A DNA stretch of 64,000 nucleotides, from contig NZ_MVJN01000004.1 in assembly GCF_003265995.1 (NCBI RefSeq), positions 248,001 through 312,000 of the forward strand. The letters are read 5' to 3'. The position numbers and the translations under genes were made by a program. This DNA is from Legionella quinlivanii. Lineage in GTDB: Bacteria; Pseudomonadota; Gammaproteobacteria; Legionellales; Legionellaceae. Numbering within the stretch: the stretch's first letter is position 1; every line of letters begins with the position of its first letter. Shown here one piece after another: positions 10,001 through 16,464 of the stretch. Below the pieces are notes generated by a model. It was not told where the DNA came from, made no database searches, and saw only the letters and a program-made list of their open reading frames with translations.

Positions 10001-10309
10001 AGCATTGATTCATTTAATATCTTTGAAACAAAATGTAAAGAAGCGTTTGACAACTCAAAAACACTGTTGGCCGAACATCGCGGCTGGCATACCTATTCCC
10101 TTTTCTGGCGGCGAATTACAGGCGTTCTGGCAGCAATATCGGTAATCCCGGCATTGATTGTGAAAGCAAAATCACAAAACGGCTACTATGGAACCTTCTT
10201 CGCCAGTAAAGAGGATATTAAAACCAACTCGTTAATAGCGCTGGAAAAACTGAAGGATAATTTACCTATAACTGAGTTAAAACAATCAATACCGATACGA
10301 GTAAATTAG
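7016..10309 (+). CDS. Large ankyrin / coiled-coil protein, Dot/Icm effector candidate
   Basis: 1097 residues with no signal peptide and no recognised enzyme domain. Residues about 640-720 contain ankyrin-like repeats (KGNLNLVEFIVSHRPDL and SGNTEIVKYLLDAGANIHA). Residues about 805-935 are an Arg/Glu/Gln-rich coiled coil built from near-identical LERERQEQ units, also repetitive in DNA. Around residues 1030-1050 is a hydrophobic segment (FWRRITGVLAAISVIPALIV). By architecture (eukaryote-like repeats plus long coiled coil, standing alone behind its own leader) it is a plausible type IV effector acting in the host cell. That is inference. Start ATG 7016 follows GAGAAG. Confidence 0.75.
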   Translation: MKAELLQIVKKYNFVHFDLMGNLSIIVPVTGSAQISENFTGDNDNPVALHLFGDNTCQSDLERQTFFQGPIDSETNTRKKELSFEKQCEKLIEELQPLKVKVQTEINAYQTLSSILEQTLGQSQIKSMVESKKNELSYLTIIEATLNEAKEKALKFQASNPGIENIRRDLLLGQKHFASKGEFVVKQNPDTVRYFDLPNIMALSNPTASPLEKILASNAISDRLGIIPFTKGDPVQALVSEAVRLYTAPHNPPEITHNLSEITSNTQAFFQGIYLLILERHPEVIGEAIDFATLTETFKLGYPEEDYPADKWDLEGIDSPTYALLKDFIKIGEQPVTNFLQIFQRCFEQYIKEEPGYETRMRKTSSYQLFILQTFLYLCTVQLHLKDTEQARQFLNFIRSQNNLNTLVEALCEGKTSAEIPELPLSPAEWNSVVDAAYKISLYHIHADHYDELRTACMPQQPENSHYFVMGGRLCWSTSPITESGNINTLQGQKKASEEHFEIFYNNLETLRLQDSILSAINDLLKKRSVEEASIFECLDQNWENLTPDQRSSLFPKMIEKGFLQCAQYIIIHTPLNLAHFQLSLNQRPRNIEIINQFLNINDPYIDSMILRQLQTAIDANDTELLVLLIPKLEKPEVIKRLDGNLLIKSVQKGNLNLVEFIVSHRPDLIEFRGTHAHPSLIFACISGNTEIVKYLLDAGANIHAKTSLGATHPSYATLNGRGAREWTETVLNTELHESAVAILALFDNYYSRLEENFRTNPSYKDRFTSDHIRQAVENRDFRLINLILDNHPDLNASLDNTTTTAINELRDELERERQEQLERERQEQLERERQAELERQRLEQEERERQERLARERQVQLALERQQQLDQERQQQLDWEQPILNAREQRAEERRQAELREQQEREAKRREEQARIDEAQRRQEQERQQQQMVLRRNIQQHIAPFDRLVEDFAREIRKNMSNANKDINYSRCVLKLVRDLRQAKDEFLYHRLGISIDSFNIFETKCKEAFDNSKTLLAEHRGWHTYSLFWRRITGVLAAISVIPALIVKAKSQNGYYGTFFASKEDIKTNSLIALEKLKDNLPITELKQSIPIRVN
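9438..9830 (+). repeat. In-gene repeat encoding the RQ-rich coiled coil
   Basis: Series of related units of roughly 24-27 bp, such as GAGCGCGAGCGCCAGG, inside the 7016-10309 gene. They encode LERERQEQ-type octads. The first units are nearly identical in DNA, so copy number can change by slippage or recombination. Long opposite-strand frames over this stretch are by-products of the repeat. Confidence 0.8.
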
Positions 10310-10377
10310 ACAATTATAATCGCCCGGGTTAATCTTCTTTGCAGCTTGGGCGAAGAAACTCAAAAGGCTAAGCGTTA

Positions 10378-10851
10378 ATGTGTATTCCCATCTCCTATCC
10401 CCACTCTGACACAATTAATCATATTGTTATCCAGCCAGATAATATCAGCTTGTATTTTAAGTCGTTTGACCAATTGCTTGTCATTATGGATCTGGCAGAC
10501 AATATTCATAATGATGACACTCATCCTTTAACTTATGTTCTTGATCATGATTCCGAAAGCGATAAGATACACTACCATCAGGGAATTGATTCCAGCTATT
10601 CCGATGATGCCCATTACCATTTTGAACGAAAAGACAATAAGCCTTTAAGCTATCGCGATATCAAACTTTTCCTAAACACTCTCAAACAATTCGATTTAAT
10701 TGAAATGAACGACATCAAACGGGCTAAATCAGAATATAAAACAAGCAGGGAGCAAGAAATAAGAGCCTCTTATCGTAACAGATACTTCACTCCTTTGGCC
10801 TCAGCCAATTTCCAAAAAAGTGAACAATTAAACAGAATGAGTAAATGGTAA
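10378..10851 (+). CDS. Hypothetical protein, 157 aa
   Basis: Not recognised. The protein is soluble, hydrophilic and His/Asp-rich in its middle third (IHNDDTH, LDHDSESDKIHYHQG, SSYSDDAHYHFER). A basic C-terminal third follows (RAKSEYKTSREQEIRASYRNR). There is no signal peptide or membrane segment. AAAGG lies about 11 nt before the ATG. It lies 68 bp after the large ankyrin gene on the same strand and could be co-transcribed with it. A secreted effector is possible but unsupported by a domain. Confidence 0.6.
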   Translation: MCIPISYPHSDTINHIVIQPDNISLYFKSFDQLLVIMDLADNIHNDDTHPLTYVLDHDSESDKIHYHQGIDSSYSDDAHYHFERKDNKPLSYRDIKLFLNTLKQFDLIEMNDIKRAKSEYKTSREQEIRASYRNRYFTPLASANFQKSEQLNRMSKW

Positions 10852-11077
10852 TATTTTAATTACCCTCCTGGAATCATTCACTTTGACAGTCATCCGTTAT
10901 TTATTTTATAAACCTCGCCGAAGGCATAATCTGCAAAATCCAGTTGCGAACCCCGCTTACTCTGTCTGATACAAGTAAAATACGGAGTAGACTTTAAAAT
11001 AAATTTACATTTAAATACAATGTGCTTTTTAACTTAATCGCAATTGACCAGCCGCCTCACAGGAGTGATTAAACAAT

Positions 11078-12577
11078 ATGCTGTACACCAGAAAGAATTT
11101 GTTTAACACTTCCCTGTCGTTATTGCTTCTGCTTATATCATTAGTAATGCCAGGCTGCGTCAACTATTCAGGGATCCGTAATAAACAGACACTTGCCAGT
11201 CCTGCCGCATTTCAAACAAAAAAATCACTGCCTGAAAAAAATGGCCAATGGCCTGATTTATGTTGGGCCAGGCAGTTTGGCGACCCCCAACTGCCGCTAC
11301 TAATTGCTGAAGCCTTAAGAGATAACCCTCAGATTCAGGCGGCAGGCGCTCGGGTGGATAAGGCACGTGCTTTGGCTGCAGGGCAAAACTCAAGCCTGTT
11401 ACCACATGTGGACTTTCTGGGAGTACCTGCCCTTGAACGATTCAGCGCCAACAGCTATTTTCCGCCCCCATTTGGCGGCAGATGGTTTAGTCAGGGGCAG
11501 GTGCAATTCAACTTCTCTTATGATTTGGATTTCTGGGGCAAAAATCTATCGCTGCTCTCGCAAGCCTTATCTCAGGAAAAAGCCAGCGAGGCTGCCCTGC
11601 AAGCCTCTCGTCTGATGATCGCTACGTCGGTGGCAACCACTTATAATGAGCTCGCCTATGAATTTGCATTGAGAGATGTGCTGCTTCGAACCGTACAACA
11701 ACGAAAATCCTTAACTGCAGTCACCCGCAGGCGAGTGGATAATGGTCTTGATACCGATACGCAGCTCTTTCAGGCACAAACCCAGGAAGCAACAGCCAGA
11801 ACGCTGCTGGTGAATGTTGAAGGCCAGTTACTGATTACAAGACAGCAATTGGGCATTCTGCTTGGAGCAGGCCCGGATCGCGGTTTAAGTATTACCCGTC
11901 CTCAATTAAAAGCCACAATTGCTCCGAGACTTCCCAACAATTTACCGCTGGGACTCCTTGGCAGGCGGCCAGATATTGTAGCAGCCCGCTGGCAGGCAGA
12001 GGCTGCCCTATACGGGGTAAAACATGTCAAAGCCAAATTTTATCCGGATGTTAATTTGCTTGCCAATTATGGCTATCTGTCTTTGGGATTGGACAAGTTA
12101 TTCAGTAACGCCAGCAAAACGGTCCTGGTGCAAGCCGCAATCAGCCTGCCTGTTTTTGATGCAGGCGCTTTACGCGCTGAGCTGCGCGAACAATATGCCA
12201 GTCTCGATGAATCAATCGCTAATTACAACGATACCTTAAATCAGGCCTTTGGCGATGTCGCCAAACAATTGGCTTCCATCAACTATATTGAGAAACAACT
12301 CCAGGAACAACAGCTTGCATTAATTTCTGCAGAAAAAGCCTATACTCTTTCCCGCAAACAGTATAGCGTAGGTTTAACCTCGCAACTGGTTGTTTTAGAT
12401 ACGGAAACCCGTTATCTGCAAGAACAACAGCAGCGATTGCAATTGGCTCGTACACGCCGCGATTTGCAAATTGCCCTGATCAAAGCCCTCGGGGGAGGAT
12501 TCTATGGATGTTATTTAAGCACTCCAAGAACCACTGCTACCCCTCACTGTCATTTAAATAAGGTGTTACATGGATAA
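11078..12577 (+). CDS. Outer-membrane efflux factor lipoprotein (NodT/OprM type)
   Basis: TolC-like outer-membrane channel of a tripartite efflux pump. The 499 residues begin with a lipoprotein signal peptide whose lipobox is VMPGC (Cys at about residue 27). Two repeated OEP domains follow, with the usual LRDNPQIQAAGARVDKARA-like start of the first repeat and GRRPDIVAARWQAEAA at the second. The gene overlaps the adaptor gene by 8 nt. Together with the next two genes it forms a complete efflux system spanning both membranes. The substrate is unknown. A 226-bp non-coding leader with an AT-rich core precedes it and should hold the operon promoter. Confidence 0.92.
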   Translation: MLYTRKNLFNTSLSLLLLLISLVMPGCVNYSGIRNKQTLASPAAFQTKKSLPEKNGQWPDLCWARQFGDPQLPLLIAEALRDNPQIQAAGARVDKARALAAGQNSSLLPHVDFLGVPALERFSANSYFPPPFGGRWFSQGQVQFNFSYDLDFWGKNLSLLSQALSQEKASEAALQASRLMIATSVATTYNELAYEFALRDVLLRTVQQRKSLTAVTRRRVDNGLDTDTQLFQAQTQEATARTLLVNVEGQLLITRQQLGILLGAGPDRGLSITRPQLKATIAPRLPNNLPLGLLGRRPDIVAARWQAEAALYGVKHVKAKFYPDVNLLANYGYLSLGLDKLFSNASKTVLVQAAISLPVFDAGALRAELREQYASLDESIANYNDTLNQAFGDVAKQLASINYIEKQLQEQQLALISAEKAYTLSRKQYSVGLTSQLVVLDTETRYLQEQQQRLQLARTRRDLQIALIKALGGGFYGCYLSTPRTTATPHCHLNKVLHG

Positions 12578-13784
12578 GAACGACAATCCGTTATCTGATA
12601 TTGATCCGGTGCCTCCTTCAAAAACCAGGCAGAAACGCTTGCTCATTTCGCTGACAAGCCTGTTTGTCCTGCTTGCAGTCGCCTACCTGATTTATTGGTG
12701 GGTCGATTTACGCTTTTTTGTTTACACCGATAATGCCTACGTCAGTGGTAACATCATTCCCGTCACTTCACAGATCGCGGGTAACGTCATGGACGTGAAT
12801 GTTGATAACACTGAACTCGTGAAAGTCAATCAGCCCATCATTGTACTTGACCCCACCGACACCTGGCTTGCTTTGCAGGCAGCCAAGGCCAATCTGGCCC
12901 TGACTCTTCGCCAGACACAACAGATTTATATTAGCGACAATGGCCTGCAGGCGATCGTTAAATCCCGGCAATCCGATTTGCAGAAAGCAGAAAAGGATTT
13001 GAAGCGGCGCGAAGCGGTGATATCGCTTGGCGGCGTTTCAAAAGAAGATTTAAATCATGCACGAGAAGATTATATTGCCGCCCAGGCCGCACTAACAACG
13101 GCCCAGGCCAATTGGGAAGCTAACAGAAGCCTCACTGAAAATACCACATTAATAAAACACCCCCAGGTTCTGCAGGCGATAGCAACATTAAGAAAAGCCT
13201 ATCTTGACTACCTGCGAACCAGTATTCGCGCTTCTGCAGGCGGTATTATTTCTAAACGCTCCGTACAGGTTGGAGAGCGTATTTCCCCCGGGCAGGTGCT
13301 CATGGCAATAGTACCTCTTGAGGATATCTGGGTTGATGCCAATTTTAAGGAAAAACAGCTTCGTGATGTGCGCATTGGACAACCGGCAACCGTTACAGCA
13401 GATATTTACGGCTCCTCTGTCGTTTATCATGGACGCGTGGTTGGATTTTCACCAGGAACCGGAAGCGCTTTTGCTCTTTTGCCTGCACAAAATGCCACGG
13501 GAAACTGGATTAAGGTGGTCCAGCGCTTGCCAGTACGTATAGTTCTTAACCCGGATGAAGTCAGAAACCATCCTTTAATGATCGGCTTGTCAATGGAAGT
13601 GACTGTTGATACTCATAAGCAAAAGAGGCAACCCATGGAAGTCTATAAAGCCAGTTATAGAACCCCAATCTTCGATAATATGGAAAAACGGGCTGAGCGA
13701 TTAATCAAGCGTATTATTCAGGAAAACATCGTTCAACCAAACCAAACTGAGCCTGTAAATCACTTAAGTCAATCCAATGAATAA
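12570..13784 (+). CDS. EmrA-like membrane fusion protein (HlyD family)
   Basis: Periplasmic adaptor linking an inner-membrane MFS pump to the outer-membrane channel. 404 residues with a cytoplasmic N-tail, one membrane helix (LLISLTSLFVLLAVAYLIYW, about residues 25-45) and the biotinyl-lipoyl half motif FVYTDNAYVSGNIIPVTSQI. A helical hairpin follows, then the second half motif SAGGIISKRSVQVGERISPG and a beta-barrel domain with VDANFKEKQLRDVRIGQ. These are standard EmrA/HlyD features. Both junctions in this operon are 8-nt overlaps, indicating translational coupling. The C-terminal extension past the barrel is longer than in E. coli EmrA. Confidence 0.93.
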   Translation: MDKNDNPLSDIDPVPPSKTRQKRLLISLTSLFVLLAVAYLIYWWVDLRFFVYTDNAYVSGNIIPVTSQIAGNVMDVNVDNTELVKVNQPIIVLDPTDTWLALQAAKANLALTLRQTQQIYISDNGLQAIVKSRQSDLQKAEKDLKRREAVISLGGVSKEDLNHAREDYIAAQAALTTAQANWEANRSLTENTTLIKHPQVLQAIATLRKAYLDYLRTSIRASAGGIISKRSVQVGERISPGQVLMAIVPLEDIWVDANFKEKQLRDVRIGQPATVTADIYGSSVVYHGRVVGFSPGTGSAFALLPAQNATGNWIKVVQRLPVRIVLNPDEVRNHPLMIGLSMEVTVDTHKQKRQPMEVYKASYRTPIFDNMEKRAERLIKRIIQENIVQPNQTEPVNHLSQSNE

Positions 13785-15330
13785 TCCATCAGGAATGAAG
13801 TGCTTGTCAGGCGGTCGTCTGGTTTTGGCAACTATTGCCGTGGCTTTAGCTACTTTTATGATTGTTCTTGACTCCTCGATTGCCAATGTGGCTATTCCAA
13901 CTATAGCGGGTGATCTCGGCGTTTCTGTGGATGAAGGCACCTGGGTCATCACCCTGTTTGCGGCCGCCAATGCGATTTCCATTCCGCTCACCGGCTGGCT
14001 AACCCAGCGCTTTGGTCAGATTCGCTTGTTCGTGGTTGCCATTTTGCTATTCGTATTCGCCTCCTTTTTATGCGGATTTGCTGAAACCCTGCCTATGCTG
14101 TTAGCCGCTCGCGTACTGCAAGGATTGGTGGCGGGACCGCTCATTCCTTTGTCGCAGGCTATTTTGCTCAGCTCCTATCCGAAAGAAAAAAGCTCATTTG
14201 CCTTAGCACTTTGGGGCATGACCGCGACGGTTGGCCCTATTGCCGGCCCCAGTTTAGGCGGCTGGATTACAGACAGCTACAGCTGGTCATGGATTTTTAA
14301 TATTAATGTTCCGATTGGCTTGTTTGCTGCAGGTGTTACCTGGCTTATTTATCGCAAGCGTGAAACGCCGACCACAAAGAGTCCTATTGACAAAACAGGG
14401 CTGATTTTATTGATTATATGGGTAGGCGCCTTGCAAATTATGCTGGATAAAGGAAAGGATCTCGATTGGTTTAACTCGCCTGTTATCTTAAGTCTGGGGT
14501 TAATTGCTTTCATTTCATTCTGTTATTTTCTGGTCTGGGAGCTAACTATTCCCAATCCGGTCATTGATTTACGTTTATTCACGCTGCGAAATTTTAGCAA
14601 TGGCACTATCGCCATCAGTGTCGCTTATGGAGTATTTTTCGGAAACCTGGTTTTACTGCCGCAGTGGATGCAGCAAGACCTGGGCTACCCTTCATTGAAT
14701 TCGGGTCTGGTAATGGCTCCACTGGGTGTATTCGCAGTGATTTTAGCTCCCCTGATAGGTAAGTTTCTCCCCAAAATCGATCCGCGCAGAGTAGTAACGA
14801 TGTCCTTTATTCTGTTTAGCTTCGTTTTTTTTCTGCGCTCTTTCTATACCACGGATGTAGATACCTGGGCATTGGTTATCCCTACTCTGCTGCAGGGAAT
14901 TCCAATGGCGATGTTTTTTATTCCATTGACGGTCATTATTCTTTCCGGATTGCCGCAGGAACGAATTCCGGCAGCGGCTGGAGTATCCAATTTTGTGCGG
15001 ATTTTTTTCGGCGCAATCGGTACATCAATCGCAACCACGGTTTGGAACAACAGATCTATCCTGCACCATTCTCAGCTCAATGAGCATGCCACGGCCTATA
15101 CCCCTAACTTCATTGAATTTTTATCTCAGGTGAAAACTATTTTGCCTATTGATGAAGAACAACGCTACGCCCTTTTTAATCGAATCCTTTCCACACAGGC
15201 CGATATGCTGGGTCTGAATGATGTGTTCTGGATTTCTTCCATCATTTTCCTGTGTTTGATTCCATTAGTCTGGTTAACCCGGCCTGTTGGTGGAGGTGCC
15301 TCTGCTTCAGCAGCAGCGGGTGCGCATTAG
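13777..15330 (+). CDS. EmrB-like MFS multidrug transporter (DHA2, 14 TM)
   Basis: Proton-driven inner-membrane exporter. 517 residues with about 14 hydrophobic segments. DHA2 signatures are MIVLDSSIANVAIPTIAGDL in helix 1, WLTQRFGQIRLF (motif A), RVLQGLVAGPLIPLSQAILL (motif B) and WGMTATVGPIAGPSLGGWIT (motif C). The charged residues and loop lengths look intact, so it should be functional. It forms the pump of the three-gene operon with the upstream adaptor and outer-membrane factor. The C-terminus is an Ala/Gly-rich tail. The substrate cannot be deduced. Confidence 0.94.
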   Translation: MNNPSGMKCLSGGRLVLATIAVALATFMIVLDSSIANVAIPTIAGDLGVSVDEGTWVITLFAAANAISIPLTGWLTQRFGQIRLFVVAILLFVFASFLCGFAETLPMLLAARVLQGLVAGPLIPLSQAILLSSYPKEKSSFALALWGMTATVGPIAGPSLGGWITDSYSWSWIFNINVPIGLFAAGVTWLIYRKRETPTTKSPIDKTGLILLIIWVGALQIMLDKGKDLDWFNSPVILSLGLIAFISFCYFLVWELTIPNPVIDLRLFTLRNFSNGTIAISVAYGVFFGNLVLLPQWMQQDLGYPSLNSGLVMAPLGVFAVILAPLIGKFLPKIDPRRVVTMSFILFSFVFFLRSFYTTDVDTWALVIPTLLQGIPMAMFFIPLTVIILSGLPQERIPAAAGVSNFVRIFFGAIGTSIATTVWNNRSILHHSQLNEHATAYTPNFIEFLSQVKTILPIDEEQRYALFNRILSTQADMLGLNDVFWISSIIFLCLIPLVWLTRPVGGGASASAAAGAH

Positions 15331-15355
15331 CGTCAGCTGAGATTTAAATTAAAAG

Positions 15356-15476
15356 CCCTCTCCCCAACCCTCTCCCAGAGGGAGAGGGGGCAATTAGGTA
15401 CATTATTAACCCCCTCTCCCGCGCCAGGAACTTTGATAGTATGATGACGCCTTCCGGGAGAGGGTTGGGGAGAGGG
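15356..15476. repeat. Palindromic element with perfect 21-bp terminal inverted repeats
   Basis: Arms at 15356-15376 (starting CCCTCTCCCCAACC) and 15456-15476 are exact reverse complements. Nested inside is a 9-bp hairpin CCCTCTCCC-AGA-GGGAGAGGG at 15368-15388. The right arm ends 2 nt before the ATG of the DUF559 gene and supplies its purine-rich GGAGAGGG ribosome binding site. The element therefore appears tied to that gene. Confidence 0.85.
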
Positions 15477-15478
15477 AA

Positions 15479-15850
15479 ATGAACAAATCCAAGCTAAAAC
15501 AACGAGCTCGCAATTTACGTAAAAACAGCACCGATGCCGAGAGGCATCTTTGGTATTATCTCAGAGCTAACAGACTTGGATTTAAATTCAAGAGGCAAGC
15601 TCCAATAGGTACATACATCGTCGATTTTCTCTGCTTTGAAAGACGATTGATTATCGAACTTGATGGCGGCCAGCACATGGACAGTCAGATTTATGATATC
15701 AAGCGCACTGATTGGTTACGAGCACACGGATTTAGGGTATTTCGTTTTTGGAATAATGAGGTGTTTCAGCAAACAGAATCTGTTCTCGAAATCATAACAT
15801 CTGCATTACTTTTCAGTACAACATCTCCACCGCAATCACAAAAAGAATAA
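15479..15850 (+). CDS. DUF559 (Vsr-like endonuclease fold) protein
   Basis: 123-residue DUF559 protein. Visible features are the basic N-terminus RARNLRKNSTDAERHLWYYL, the core YIVDFLCFERRLIIELDGGQ with the acidic PD-(D/E)xK-like Asp and Glu-x-Asp, and VFRFWNNEVFQ near the end. The family is related to Vsr mismatch endonucleases, but its natural role is not established. The start codon is 2 nt from a palindromic element whose arm contains the Shine-Dalgarno sequence. The 3' end overlaps convergent mntP by 38 bp. This compact repeat-plus-nuclease arrangement suggests the unit arrived as a piece. Confidence 0.88.
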   Translation: MNKSKLKQRARNLRKNSTDAERHLWYYLRANRLGFKFKRQAPIGTYIVDFLCFERRLIIELDGGQHMDSQIYDIKRTDWLRAHGFRVFRFWNNEVFQQTESVLEIITSALLFSTTSPPQSQKE

Positions 15851-16367
15851 TCGCCCCAAGCACGTTAAAAACCGCCGATAATCGCTGTGGTGCTTTTTTG
15901 GCAATTCCCATCCCGATTATAGTCATAATGAAGGCCCAGGCGCAGATTGAAAGCAGATAAGGCCATAAAGCTTTTCCCGAGAGTCCTACACTGACGCCCA
16001 CTGCAAGCGCATCGAGGCTGGTTGCAACGGCAACGATCAATAACTTAAAAAACCCATGAAACCTGACAGCGGCGACTGCTTCATTTCTATTTTTGTATTC
16101 AATAAATCCCTCATATAACATGTGCAGGGAAACGGCTGAAAGCAAGATAAATCCGATCCAGCGAGCCACAGGCCCCAGTACCAGAATAATTTGCTCACCG
16201 GCAATTGCGCCAATGAGAGCGGCAATTAACTCTGCACCCGCAGATAATGATGCAAAATTCATAGCATCTCGGGTCCGATGGGGCTTGAGGCCCATTGCGA
16301 GAGCTGCCGAAAATGAATCAATACTTAGTATCAAACCTAATAACAGAACTTCAACAATATTTATCAT
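15813..16367 (-). CDS. mntP: Manganese efflux pump MntP
   Basis: Small inner-membrane Mn2+ exporter with six hydrophobic segments. It has the two-repeat family pattern: SIDSFSAALAMGL in the first half and ATSLDALAVGVSVG in the second, each with the membrane acidic residue. ATG 16367 gives 184 residues, close to the E. coli length, with AAGGA about 11 nt upstream. ATG 16379 is a possible longer start but has no room for an SD. Only about 100 bp separate it from the upstream gene, and no yybP-ykoY type riboswitch was recognised there. Confidence 0.93.
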   Translation of the reverse strand: MINIVEVLLLGLILSIDSFSAALAMGLKPHRTRDAMNFASLSAGAELIAALIGAIAGEQIILVLGPVARWIGFILLSAVSLHMLYEGFIEYKNRNEAVAAVRFHGFFKLLIVAVATSLDALAVGVSVGLSGKALWPYLLSICAWAFIMTIIGMGIAKKAPQRLSAVFNVLGAIILFVIAVEMLY

Positions 16368-16387
16368 TAACTCCCACATCCTTTAAC

Positions 16388-16413
16388 TGAAAATTGGGCC
16401 AAAGGCCCAACTT
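16388..16413 (-). terminator. Rho-independent terminator of the Toprim gene
   Basis: Stem TTGGGCC / GGCCCAA with loop AAA (16394-16410). On the minus strand it is followed by TTTTC. It lies about 55 nt past the stop of the 16465-18927 gene and separates it from mntP. Confidence 0.75.
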
Positions 16414-16464
16414 TATGTATTTACAGAATTTTCTTAATGACAGTGAGAGTTAAAGAGGAATTTG

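Noticed and set aside
16368-16464. Mn-sensing yybP-ykoY riboswitch before mntP
   Set aside because: The gap is under 100 bp and is mostly the upstream gene's terminator; no riboswitch core was recognised.
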